14,208 nucleotides of DNA, from contig JAQVOV010000028.1 in NCBI GenBank assembly GCA_028702395.1, positions 1 to 14,208 on the forward strand, given 5' to 3'. Positions within the stretch are counted from its first letter, which is position 1. The number at the start of each line of letters is the position of its first letter. The position numbers were made by a program, and so were the translations under genes. Shown in pieces: positions 5,528 through 12,809 of the stretch. The notes beneath the pieces were generated by a model. It did not search any database, had not been told where the DNA came from, and was given only the letters and a program-made list of their open reading frames with translations. This DNA comes from Candidatus Omnitrophota bacterium. GTDB lineage: Bacteria > Omnitrophota > Gorgyraeia > JABMRN01.

Positions 5528-7999
5528 ATGGCAATGTTCAATAGATTTACAGAACGTGCAAGAAAAGTTATTTTATTGGCAAAAGAAGAAGCCAAACAAT
5601 TCAGACATGATTACATAGGAACAGAACATATTCTCCTTGGACTTATTAGAGAGGGAGAAGGTGTTGCTGCTGCAGTACTTGCAAGTATGGGACTTACTTC
5701 CGAAACAATAAGACATGAAATTGAAAGATTTGTACAAAAGGGTCCGGATAAACCTATAACAGGAGATATCCCTTTTACTCCTAGAGCAAAAAAGGTCATT
5801 GAACTTGCTATGGATGAAGCACATAATCTTGGACATAACTATATAGGAACAGAACACCTTCTTTTAGGACTTATCAGGGAGGGCGAAGGGATAGCTGCTC
5901 AGGTTCTGCTAAATATGGAAATGGACCTGGATAAAGTTCGTATGGGTATAATGAGTTTACTTGGGTCTTCGATCCCAGGTTATGAAACTGAAACAGGAGA
6001 AGAACAACCACAGCAGAAAAAAAGTAAAACAGCAGCTTTAGAGGCTTACGGACGTAATCTTACAAAACTTGCAAAAGAAGGAAGCTTGGATCCTGTGATC
6101 GGGCGTGCGAATGAAATAGAAAGAGTCATACAAATACTGGCAAGAAGGACTAAGAACAATCCTGTGCTTATTGGAGAAGCAGGAGTAGGTAAAACAGCCA
6201 TTGTCGAAGGTCTTGCTACAAAGATCGTTGATGGAAACGTCCCTGAGATCCTTAGAGATAAAAAAATATTTATTCTAGATCTTGCTTTAATGGTTGCCGG
6301 AACAAAATATCGAGGGCAATTTGAAGAAAGAATAAAAGCTGTTATGGATGAACTTAAAAGATCTAAAGATGTCATGATCTTTATAGACGAGATACATACC
6401 CTTGTAGGAGCAGGAGGAGCAGAGGGTGCAATAGATGCTTCTAACATGTTAAAACCTGCACTTTCCAGAGGAGAAATTCAATGTATAGGAGCTACTACAA
6501 TAAACGAATATAGGAAACATATTGAAAAAGATGCTGCGCTTGAAAGGCGTTTTCAGACAATAGTGGTGGAACCTCCCTCAGTAGACGAAACTGTAGAGAT
6601 CTTAAAAGGGTTAAGGGACAAATATGAAGCACATCATAAAGTGAAATTCCTTGATGAAGCTCTTGTTGCTGCAGCTAAGCTTTCAGATAGGTATATTACA
6701 GGGAGATTCCTTCCTGATAAAGCAATAGATCTGATAGATGAAGCAGGCTCAAAAGCCAGGCTTTCGGTGATGACAGCACCGCCTGATCTTAAAGATGTTG
6801 AACAAAAAATAGAAAATATACAGAAGGAAAAAGAAGAAGCTGTGCAAGAACAGGATTTTGAAAAAGCTGCTGCAATAAGAGATAAAGAAAGAAAACTTAA
6901 AGCGGAACTTAATGATAAGAAAAAACATTGGAAAGAAGTTACAGGAAAAGAAACCCTTAGTGTTACAGAAGAAGATGTTGCAGAGATCGTTTCAAAATGG
7001 ACAGGTATTCCTATTGTAAAACTTGAACAAAAAGAGTCTGAAAAGTATATGAAAATGGAAGAAGCTTTGCAGAAGCAGGTAATAGGTCAGAGTGAAGCTA
7101 TTAGAGCTATTGCAGCTGCAGCAAGGCGTTCAAGAGCAGGAATAAAAGATCCAAACAGACCAATAGGTTCTTTTATTTTTATGGGCCCAACGGGCGTAGG
7201 AAAAACACTTCTAGCACAAAAATTAGCAAAATTCATGTTCGGCAATGAAGATGCAATTATACAGATAGATATGTCTGAGTATATGGAAAAATTCAATGTT
7301 TCAAGACTTGTTGGAGCGCCTCCGGGATATGTCGGATATGATGAAGGCGGACAGCTTACAGAGAAAGTCAGGCGACGTCCTTATTCTGTTGTTCTATTGG
7401 ATGAGATTGAAAAAGCCCATCCTGATGTTTTCAATCTTTTGTTACAGGTGCTTGAAGAGGGAAGATTAACAGATTCTTTTGGAAGAAAAGTTGATTTCAA
7501 AAATACTATTTTGATAATGACAACGAATGTAGGCGCAAGTATGTTAGGTGAAAAAGGTTCTATTGGATTCAATGTTAAAGAAGATCTATCTCAAGAACAT
7601 AAACAATTGGAAAACAAATTAAGCGATGCTATAAAGAAAGTTTTTAAACCGGAATTTCTTAATCGTGTTGATGACATGATAGTATTTCATTCATTAACAA
7701 AGAATGATCTTGAAAAGATAATAGAGATCGAGATAGAATCCGTTCAAAAAAGACTAAAAGGCAGGGAAATAGAATTGCAGCTTACTGATAAAGCCAAGGA
7801 GTTCCTTATTGAAAAAGGATTTGATAAGGTTTTTGGTGCAAGACCATTAAAAAGGACAATACAAAGATTTTTAGAGGATCCATTAGCTCAAGAAATAATT
7901 TCTGGTAGACTAGAGGGCATGCATACTATAGTGGTTGACGGGAAAGCGGATTGTCTTGATTTTAAACCTGCAAAAAAGGCAGTTGCTAAGAAGAGTTAA
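5528..7999 (+). CDS. clpC: ATP-dependent Clp protease ATP-binding subunit ClpC (AAA+ unfoldase)
   Basis: An 823-residue class I Clp/Hsp100 unfoldase. It has two N-terminal Clp-N repeats (about 5-145; GTEH at 31-34 and 107-110, whose glutamates correspond to those that dock phosphoarginine in Bacillus ClpC). AAA1 has Walker A GEAGVGKT (216-223) and Walker B IFIDE (284-288). A ClpC-length middle domain with a UVR-like stretch, KEEAVQEQDFEKAAAIRDKE, lies at about 435-454. AAA2 has Walker A GPTGVGKT (553-560) and Walker B VVLLDE (621-626). The ClpP-contact loop is IGF (679-681). The short middle domain and IGF loop separate it from ClpB. It should unfold McsB-marked proteins and feed them to ClpP, which is not encoded here. 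The start at 5528 is chosen for GGAGGA 7 bases upstream; a second ATG at 5534 would remove two residues. Confidence 0.96.
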   Translation: MAMFNRFTERARKVILLAKEEAKQFRHDYIGTEHILLGLIREGEGVAAAVLASMGLTSETIRHEIERFVQKGPDKPITGDIPFTPRAKKVIELAMDEAHNLGHNYIGTEHLLLGLIREGEGIAAQVLLNMEMDLDKVRMGIMSLLGSSIPGYETETGEEQPQQKKSKTAALEAYGRNLTKLAKEGSLDPVIGRANEIERVIQILARRTKNNPVLIGEAGVGKTAIVEGLATKIVDGNVPEILRDKKIFILDLALMVAGTKYRGQFEERIKAVMDELKRSKDVMIFIDEIHTLVGAGGAEGAIDASNMLKPALSRGEIQCIGATTINEYRKHIEKDAALERRFQTIVVEPPSVDETVEILKGLRDKYEAHHKVKFLDEALVAAAKLSDRYITGRFLPDKAIDLIDEAGSKARLSVMTAPPDLKDVEQKIENIQKEKEEAVQEQDFEKAAAIRDKERKLKAELNDKKKHWKEVTGKETLSVTEEDVAEIVSKWTGIPIVKLEQKESEKYMKMEEALQKQVIGQSEAIRAIAAAARRSRAGIKDPNRPIGSFIFMGPTGVGKTLLAQKLAKFMFGNEDAIIQIDMSEYMEKFNVSRLVGAPPGYVGYDEGGQLTEKVRRRPYSVVLLDEIEKAHPDVFNLLLQVLEEGRLTDSFGRKVDFKNTILIMTTNVGASMLGEKGSIGFNVKEDLSQEHKQLENKLSDAIKKVFKPEFLNRVDDMIVFHSLTKNDLEKIIEIEIESVQKRLKGREIELQLTDKAKEFLIEKGFDKVFGARPLKRTIQRFLEDPLAQEIISGRLEGMHTIVVDGKADCLDFKPAKKAVAKKS

Positions 8000-8016
8000 T
8001 AGCATTCGTAAATCTA

Positions 8017-8098
8017 GATTCGGGAGTCGGGAGACGGCAGTCGGAAGACGAAAAATAAATCGATTTCCGATTCACGATTGCCGATTTCCGATTCACGA
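8017..8098. repeat. Inverted heptad hairpin, GAGTCGG type, in the clpC-mlaE spacer
   Basis: Left array of five 7-bp units fitting GAGTCGG (8017-8051), a short A-rich loop (8052-8063), then a right array of five units fitting TT(T/C)CCGA/TTCACGA (8064-8098). CG lies at a constant position in each unit, so consensus pairing between arms is good but individual variants are not matched across the stem. It is the most compact element in the window, essentially a hairpin without a core. Confidence 0.8.
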
Positions 8099-8102
8099 AA
8101 AA

Positions 8103-8113
8103 GCTATAAAGGA
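8103..8113 (+). promoter_or_regulatory. GCTATAAAGGA leader motif and ribosome binding site of mlaE
   Basis: AAAGGA within GCTATAAAGGA, 7 bases before ATG 8121. It fixes the mlaE start there rather than at 7935, inside clpC. The start of the spacer (7997-8006, TAATAGCATT) is nearly the reverse complement of AATGCTATAAA, as if the spacer had terminal inverted repeats. Confidence 0.6.
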
Positions 8114-8120
8114 AAAAAAT

Positions 8121-8912
8121 ATGATGCATATAAAAGAAAATATTCGTGAACTCGGGGAAAAAACCCTTTCTTTCATTGAATATTCAGGCGCGAGCTTTTT
8201 GCTCTTTCTTGATACAGTATCTAAAATGTTCCAGCGTCCTTTTAGGGTTAGACAGACATTATCTCAAATAATAAAAATCGGCAATTCGAGCCTTCCCATA
8301 GTTTCGTTAATAAGCTTATTTACAGGTATGGTCCTTGCTTTACAAAGTGCATATCAAATGCAGAAAATATCTGCAGAAATGTATATTGCTTCTCTTGTAG
8401 CTTTGTCAATGACACGAGAATTAGGGCCTGTTTTAACAGCATTGATCGTAGCCGGACGATGCGGAGCGGCTATTTCTGCTGAAGTAGGCACGATGAAAGT
8501 CACTGAGCAGATAGATGCAATGGAAACAATGGGAACTAATCCTGTTAATTATCTTGTTGTCCCCAGATTTTGGGCAATGATAATCAGTTTACCAATTCTT
8601 ACGATATATGCAGATTGTATTGGAATGCTTGGAGGTTATATAGTAGGTCATTATAAACTTGGTATTACAAAACATTTATATCAATCCATGACTTTTGAGC
8701 CATTGACAAATAAAGATATTTACAGCGGATTATTGAAAAGTCTTATTTTTGCTGTTTTAATTTGTATTATTTCTTGTTACGAAGGATTACATACAAAAGG
8801 CGGAGCAGAAGGAGTAGGGAAAGCAACAACCGAAAGTGTTGTGAGAAGTTTTATACTAATTATTGCTTCAGATTGTATTATAACGGCGATACTATACTTT
8901 ATAGGCGCGTAA
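8121..8912 (+). CDS. mlaE: MCE/Mla lipid transport permease MlaE
   Basis: A 263-residue inner-membrane permease of the MlaE (YrbE/Ttg2B) family, the membrane channel of an MCE-type ABC system that moves phospholipids between the membranes. Family motifs are FTGMVLALQ near the N-terminal third, RELGPVLTALIVAGRCGAAI, then AEVGTMKVTEQIDAMETMG and NPVNYLVVPR, and near the end CYEGLHTKGGAEGVGKATT. About five hydrophobic segments follow an amphipathic N-terminal helix. The start is placed at 8121 (ATGATG; 8124 is the alternative) behind AAAGGA. The frame is open further upstream to 7935, but that extension would translate the heptad repeats and overlap clpC. mlaF and mlaD follow in the same direction. 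Confidence 0.93.
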   Translation: MMHIKENIRELGEKTLSFIEYSGASFLLFLDTVSKMFQRPFRVRQTLSQIIKIGNSSLPIVSLISLFTGMVLALQSAYQMQKISAEMYIASLVALSMTRELGPVLTALIVAGRCGAAISAEVGTMKVTEQIDAMETMGTNPVNYLVVPRFWAMIISLPILTIYADCIGMLGGYIVGHYKLGITKHLYQSMTFEPLTNKDIYSGLLKSLIFAVLICIISCYEGLHTKGGAEGVGKATTESVVRSFILIIASDCIITAILYFIGA

Positions 8913-8931
8913 TTAGAGTTAATAGGGGTTC

Positions 8932-9153
8932 GAGACCAGAGACCAGAGACCAGAGACCAGAGATAATTGATTTAAAGATACAAAGAAAAAAACAAGATAC
9001 AAAGAAAAAAATAAGAAATAAAAAAAACAAAAATACAAAGTTTTTAAAAGATATAAAGATTTAATAGGAGTTCTTGATTAGAGGCTAAGATAAATGTTTT
9101 AAAGATAACCGGCTATAAACTGTTCTGGTTTCTGGTAACTGGTCTCTGGTTTC
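8932..9153. repeat. Inverted heptad element, GAGACCA type, in the mlaE-mlaF spacer
   Basis: Four perfect tandem copies of GAGACCA (8932-8959, plus a partial copy) form the left arm. Four units of TGGTTTC/TGGTCTC type (9126-9153) form the right arm and are the reverse complement in consensus. The core begins with AATTGATTTAAAGATACAA (8966-8984 region), also seen in the mlaF-mlaD and ispD-ispF elements. It continues with an A-rich stretch containing a direct repeat of about 17 bp (first base 8976 and again 8995) and a second TTAATAGGAG-like sequence near 9061. This 262-bp spacer contains no gene that I can support. Confidence 0.83.
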
Positions 9154-9158
9154 TAAAT

Positions 9159-9169
9159 GCTATAAAGGT
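9159..9169 (+). promoter_or_regulatory. GCTATAAAGGT leader motif before mlaF
   Basis: A variant of the shared GCTATAAAGGAG sequence, ending 5 bases before ATG 9175. Here the ribosome binding core is reduced to AAAGG. Confidence 0.55.
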
Positions 9170-9174
9170 CACAA

Positions 9175-9939
9175 ATGATAGAAATAATTAATTTACAAAA
9201 AGAATTAGAAGCAAAACCTGTTTTAAAGAACATTAATCTTACTATTGAAACTGGTAAAACAACTGTGATAATAGGCAGAAGCGGATGTGGTAAATCTGTA
9301 TTGCTCAAGCATATTATAGGATTATTTCAACCTGATAGCGGACAGGTTATAATAAATGAAAAAGATATAACAAGGATGAATTATAAACAACTTATAGATC
9401 TACGAATGAATATAAGTATGCTTTTTCAAGGCGGAGCATTATTTGATTCTCTTACAATAGGTGAAAATGTTGCTTTTTCTATACTTGAGCATAAAACAAT
9501 GTCTAGAAATGATATCAAAGAGCGAGTAAGATTATGCTTGGATCTTGTAGGTCTAAGAGGGATAGAACACCTCAAACCAGCACAGCTTTCAGGAGGTATG
9601 CAAAAAAGAGTTGGTCTTGCAAGAGCAATATGTATGCAGCCTGAGATCGTTCTATACGATGAACCAACAACTGGGTTGGATCCTATTATGGCAGATATTA
9701 TAAATGACCTTATTATTGATCTTAAGGACAAACTGAAAGTTACATCTGTAGTTGTAACACATGATATGAGAAGTGCTTATAAAATAGGTGACAAAATAGC
9801 TATGTTATATGATGGGAAAATAATAGCAGAAGGAACTCCTGAACAAATAAAGAATTCCCAAAGTCCAGTAGTGCAGCAGTTCATAACAGGAGCTTCAACG
9901 GGGCCAATAACAGAGGGTGAGAATTTAAAGCATATATAG
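9175..9939 (+). CDS. mlaF: MCE/Mla lipid transport ATP-binding protein MlaF
   Basis: A 254-residue ABC ATPase that energises the MlaE permease on the cytoplasmic face of the inner membrane. Motifs in order are Walker A GRSGCGKS (34-41), Q-loop FQGGALFDSLTIGENVAF (84-101), signature LSGGM (138-142), Walker B IVLYDEP (158-164), TTGLDP and switch histidine H196 in VVTHDM. The Q-loop segment GGALFDSLT and the C-terminal end SPVVQQFITG are characteristic of MlaF/Ttg2A rather than of amino-acid or lipoprotein ABC ATPases. Length matches the family (about 250-270). Its neighbours mlaE and mlaD confirm the assignment. The TAG stop forms part of the heptad array that begins the next spacer. Confidence 0.94.
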   Translation: MIEIINLQKELEAKPVLKNINLTIETGKTTVIIGRSGCGKSVLLKHIIGLFQPDSGQVIINEKDITRMNYKQLIDLRMNISMLFQGGALFDSLTIGENVAFSILEHKTMSRNDIKERVRLCLDLVGLRGIEHLKPAQLSGGMQKRVGLARAICMQPEIVLYDEPTTGLDPIMADIINDLIIDLKDKLKVTSVVVTHDMRSAYKIGDKIAMLYDGKIIAEGTPEQIKNSQSPVVQQFITGASTGPITEGENLKHI

Positions 9940-10113
9940 TGACTAGTGATAAGTGACTAGTGACTAGAATAAATTGATCTAAAGATATAAAAGTTGAACT
10001 AGTTGTACTAGTTTAACTGGTTGTACTGGTTTATTACAGAAAAAGAAAAAATTTATGAAGAAAAAGTCAGTTTAACTGTTCTAATTACTAGTCACTAATC
10101 ACTAGTCACTAGT
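9940..10113. repeat. Inverted heptad element, TGACTAG type, in the mlaF-mlaD spacer
   Basis: Left arm: four 7-bp units TGACTAG (one is TGATAAG), 9940-9967, starting directly after the mlaF stop. Right arm: CTAGTCA-type units 10081-10113 (four and a partial). The core starts with AAATTGATCTAAAGATATAA (from 9970), then a tandem of four 9-bp units GTTG(A/T)ACT(A/G) (9993-10031). The right arm shares a 24-bp identical stretch (10088-10111) with 12782-12805. The left arm puts stop codons in all three forward frames after mlaF. Confidence 0.87.
9993..10031. repeat. Four tandem 9-bp units GTTGAACTA-type, copy 1
   Basis: Four 9-bp units plus three bases. A second copy at 13752-13790 matches at 35 of 39 positions by direct comparison. 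This unit is distinct in period from the surrounding heptads. Confidence 0.8.
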
Positions 10114-10139
10114 AAAAATATACGACTTAGGAGGTAAAG

Positions 10140-10877
10140 ATGTTTGATAAAAGCAGATTCGAATTAAAAGTAGGATTATTTGTGATCATAGGAGTTGTAA
10201 TTTTTCTTATTATAATCTTTTCCATAGGAGACATAAAATTAAACAAAAACGGGTATGAGTTTTATATAAAATTTTCCTTTGTTGATGGCATAGGAAAAGG
10301 ATCACCCGTACAATACGCAGGAGTTTCTATTGGGCATGTTAAAGATGTAATAATATATTACGATGAAGAAGAAAAAAAGAATATGGTAAAGACTTTAGTA
10401 TGGATAAATGACGGAAATGATAGAGTAGAAAAAGATGCTTTGCCTGTTATAAATGTTCTTGGACTTTTGGGTGAAAAATATATCGAGATACTGCCTGATG
10501 GAGGCACTGAAAATGGGTTTGTTAAAGCCAATGATGTTATAAGAGGTAAAGACCCTATTATAATGAGTGAGGTTACAGAAAGTTTAAGTCAGCTAGCAGC
10601 ATCGGCAAATGCAATAGCAAAAAATATTGAAGAGGGTAAAGGTACTATTGGAAAATTGTTTTCTGATGAGTCATTATATGATAACTTGACAGGTGCAACT
10701 TCTTCTGCCAATAATATATTCAAAAAAATAGAGATTGGAGAAGGTTCTTTAGGCAAATTCATTAATCAAGATACTGTTTATAATAATGTTGAAGAATTTA
10801 CGACTGATATAAAAGATAATCCGTGGAAATTATTAAATAAACCGAAAGAGACCAAAAAAGAAAAATCTCGGGAATAA
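10140..10877 (+). CDS. mlaD: MCE-domain lipid-binding protein MlaD
   Basis: A 245-residue MCE protein anchored in the inner membrane. There is a short cytoplasmic N-terminus (FDKSRFELKVGLF), one membrane helix at about 11-30, and an MCE domain at about 37-118 with SPVQYAGVSIGHVKDV and the lipid-channel segment LGLLGEKYIEILPDG (107-121). It would assemble as a ring on MlaE and bind lipid in transit. It is longer than the enterobacterial protein (about 180 residues): the tail has two repeats of the GxGTIGKLFxDxxLYxN type (about 166-182 and 200-216), then NPWKLLNKPKE, features common in MCE proteins of other diderms. A strong AGGAGGT site precedes the ATG. MlaB, MlaC and MlaA are not encoded here, so the periplasmic part of the route is unknown. 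Confidence 0.92.
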   Translation: MFDKSRFELKVGLFVIIGVVIFLIIIFSIGDIKLNKNGYEFYIKFSFVDGIGKGSPVQYAGVSIGHVKDVIIYYDEEEKKNMVKTLVWINDGNDRVEKDALPVINVLGLLGEKYIEILPDGGTENGFVKANDVIRGKDPIIMSEVTESLSQLAASANAIAKNIEEGKGTIGKLFSDESLYDNLTGATSSANNIFKKIEIGEGSLGKFINQDTVYNNVEEFTTDIKDNPWKLLNKPKETKKEKSRE

Positions 10878-10878
10878 T

Positions 10879-10942
10879 GTGTTAAGCGTAGAAAGCCACC
10901 TACTAGCTTTACGCAAAACGTGAAACGCACAACGCATAACGC
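10879..10942. repeat. Heptad array, AACGC type, in the mlaD-yacL spacer
   Basis: Five 7-bp units with ACGC at the same position in each (10908-10942; the second has ACGT). The left side retains only two recognisable counterpart units (GTGTTAA, GCGTAGA; 10879-10892). It is a shortened, asymmetric member of the heptad elements. Confidence 0.72.
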
Positions 10943-10954
10943 TTTATAAAGGAG
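10941..10954 (+). promoter_or_regulatory. GCTTTATAAAGGAG leader motif and ribosome binding site of the PIN-TRAM gene
   Basis: AAGGAG ends 6 bases before ATG 10961. The motif carries two extra bases relative to GCTATAAAGGAG and its first bases belong to the last heptad. Confidence 0.6.
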
Positions 10955-10960
10955 CCAATA

Positions 10961-11983
10961 ATGAATATACTTTCAATCAGATTGTTCTTTATTTTTTTGT
11001 CTGTTTTTGCAGGAAATTATATTGGGATAATATTAAGCAATTATGACACCCAAGCAGGGATCATTGGTGCAGTAGTAGGGTTGGTAAGTTCTGTTTGTAT
11101 TATCTTTATAGAAAATCAGATGAGAAAATATTCTATGCGTAATCTTTCTGCAGCTGTTTTTGGTCTTGTTTTCGGATTTTTTATGGCATGGATAGTTTCT
11201 CTTATTGTAAAACTTATCCCTATGGAAGAGACATCGTACGCTTGTTTTCAAATTGTTTTTGTTATTTTGTTTTGTTATCTTGGGATGGCAATTGCTATCA
11301 GAGGAAAAGATGATTTTAACATTGTTGTTCCGTATATAAGGTTTGTCAGACAGGATCAGCGAGAAGATGTCATTATTCTGGATACAAGTACTATTATTGA
11401 TGGGAGAATAGCAGATATCGCTAAAACCAATTTCATAGATGCAAAGTTATGTGTTCCTGTGTTCGTGCTTAAAGAACTTCATAAGATAGCTGATTCCGAA
11501 GATGCTTTAAAAAGACAAAGAGGAAGACGAGGGCTTGATATACTTAATAAAATTCAAAAAGAAAAAGATCTTGATGTTAAAGTCTACAAAGAAGATTATG
11601 ATGATATCAGAGAAACAGATACAAAGCTTATAAGACTTGCAAAAGTGTTGTCGGCCAAGATCTTTACTAATGATTATAATCTTAGCAAAGTTGCTGAACT
11701 TGAACATATAAGAGTTTTAAACATAAATGATCTATCCAATGCTTTAAAAACCGTTTATTTGCCTGGAGAACAGATCGATGTTCGAATTATCAAAGAAGGT
11801 TCTGAAAAAAAACAAGGATTAGCATATCTTGAGGATGGAACTATGATAGTTGTGGAAAATGCTAAAAATCTTATTGGCAGAACCCTGAAAGTGATTGTAA
11901 CAAGTATTCTTCAAACGTCGGCCGGAAGAATGATCTTTGCTGAAATACCTGATGATCATAGGAACTTGAAGAATAATCAATAA
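10961..11983 (+). CDS. yacL: Membrane-anchored PIN-TRAM domain protein, YacL family
   Basis: A 340-residue protein with four N-terminal membrane segments (about 4-26, 33-52, 62-86, 93-114), a PIN nuclease-fold domain (about 137-258) and a C-terminal TRAM domain (about 266-328). PIN acidic residues are present: D141 in ILDTSTIIDGR, E172 in VLKELH, D220 in ETDTKL and D238 in FTNDYNL. This supports metal-dependent RNase potential; TRAM usually binds RNA. RGRRGLDILN and LNINDLSNALK are family hallmarks. Substrate and biological role of YacL are not established. It sits directly before ispD-ispF, the same order as yacL-ispD-ispF in Bacillus, where radA-disA precede it; here mlaEFD do. Start ATG 10961 has AAGGAG upstream. 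Confidence 0.88.
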   Translation: MNILSIRLFFIFLSVFAGNYIGIILSNYDTQAGIIGAVVGLVSSVCIIFIENQMRKYSMRNLSAAVFGLVFGFFMAWIVSLIVKLIPMEETSYACFQIVFVILFCYLGMAIAIRGKDDFNIVVPYIRFVRQDQREDVIILDTSTIIDGRIADIAKTNFIDAKLCVPVFVLKELHKIADSEDALKRQRGRRGLDILNKIQKEKDLDVKVYKEDYDDIRETDTKLIRLAKVLSAKIFTNDYNLSKVAELEHIRVLNINDLSNALKTVYLPGEQIDVRIIKEGSEKKQGLAYLEDGTMIVVENAKNLIGRTLKVIVTSILQTSAGRMIFAEIPDDHRNLKNNQ

Positions 11984-12000
11984 AATGATAGAAGCATAGA

Positions 12001-12672
12001 ATGAACACTACAGTAATAATTCCAGCTGCAGGTTTAGGTAAAAGACTTAAAAGTAAAACCGATAAACCATTTGTTCTGATAAACGGTAAACCTTTGATAG
12101 CATATACTTTGCAGGCAGTTTCAAAATGCCGAAAAGTTGCAGATATCATACTTGTTGTAGATAAAAAGAACATTGATAAAGCAAAAAAGATCATTAAAAA
12201 ATATGATCTTAAAAAAGTTGCAAAGATAATACAGGGCGGACTTATGCGCACAGATTCTGTTGAGAATGGAATGATGGAAGTCTCTAATAAAACAGATTTG
12301 ATCGCAGTACACGACGGTGCAAGACCGTTCATCTCGGAGAAGATCTTTCATAATGCAATAGACGCAGCTAAAAAATATAATTGCTCATGTGTTTGTGTGA
12401 AAGTTAAACCAACGATAAAAAAAGTAGTGAACGGAAAAATAATTGAGACAATTGATAGGTCTTTTTTATGGGAAGCACAAACCCCGCAAGTGTTCAAAAA
12501 AAGCATTTTTCAAAAAGCATATAATAAGAGAAAAAAAGATAAACTTTATACTGATGATATGTCCTTAGTTGAAGGTCTGGGTGTTTCTGTAAGAGTTGTT
12601 GAAGGAGATTATAATAACATCAAGATAACAACAAGTGAAGACCTTGAGCAAGCGAAAAGAATGTTGAAATGA
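12001..12672 (+). CDS. ispD: 2-C-methyl-D-erythritol 4-phosphate cytidylyltransferase IspD
   Basis: A 223-residue cytidylyltransferase of the MEP isoprenoid pathway, joining CTP and methylerythritol phosphate to give CDP-ME. The CTP-binding N-terminus is PAAGLGKRL (8-16) with K22 in DKPFVLINGKPL. GGLMRTDSVENG (79-90) corresponds to the family GGxxRxxSVxNG motif. VHDGARPF (103-110) carries metal-binding D105, and QTPQVF (160-165), TDD (184-186) and NIKIT (206-210) complete the signature. All catalytic positions appear intact. The gene follows the PIN-TRAM gene by 17 bp with a weak AGAAG binding site, so it probably depends on read-through from upstream. This is one of the few spacers without a heptad element. 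ispF follows. Confidence 0.94.
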   Translation: MNTTVIIPAAGLGKRLKSKTDKPFVLINGKPLIAYTLQAVSKCRKVADIILVVDKKNIDKAKKIIKKYDLKKVAKIIQGGLMRTDSVENGMMEVSNKTDLIAVHDGARPFISEKIFHNAIDAAKKYNCSCVCVKVKPTIKKVVNGKIIETIDRSFLWEAQTPQVFKKSIFQKAYNKRKKDKLYTDDMSLVEGLGVSVRVVEGDYNNIKITTSEDLEQAKRMLK

Positions 12673-12687
12673 GTTAATAGGATGCAG

Positions 12688-12805
12688 TGACTAGAAACTA
12701 GTAACTAGTGACTAGCCTGCCTGCCGACAGGCAGATATAATTTGATTTAAAGATACAATATCTTATAGACAAATCTAGTCACTAGTCACTAATCACTAGT
12801 CACTA
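12688..12805. repeat. Inverted heptad element, TGACTAG type, in the ispD-ispF spacer
   Basis: Left arm of four 7-bp units (TGACTAG, AAACTAG, TAACTAG, TGACTAG; 12688-12715) and right arm of four CTAGTCA-type units plus a partial (12775-12805). A variant of the 20-bp GC-rich palindrome abuts the left arm (12716-12735). The core contains TTTGATTTAAAGATACAA (12740-12757), as in the mlaE-mlaF and mlaF-mlaD elements. Unit variants are not mirrored between arms. Confidence 0.87.
12716..12735. repeat. 20-bp GC-rich palindrome, variant copy
   Basis: Matches the perfect palindrome of 455-474 at 18 of 20 positions (differences at 12727 and 12735). It lies exactly at the end of the left heptad array. 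Confidence 0.8.
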
Positions 12806-12809
12806 AAAT

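Noticed and set aside
7935..8120. Longer mlaE reading frame beginning inside clpC
   Set aside because: It would translate the heptad repeats and overlap clpC by 65 bases; the MlaE family begins near 8121, where a ribosome binding site is present.
8932..8963. CRISPR-like direct repeats
   Set aside because: Units are 7 bp and contiguous with no spacers; no cas genes are present.
8762..9064. 100-residue open frame overlapping the mlaE 3' end and the following spacer
   Set aside because: It is a different-frame shadow of mlaE running into A-rich repeat sequence, with a Lys/Arg/Asn-rich product and no ribosome binding site.
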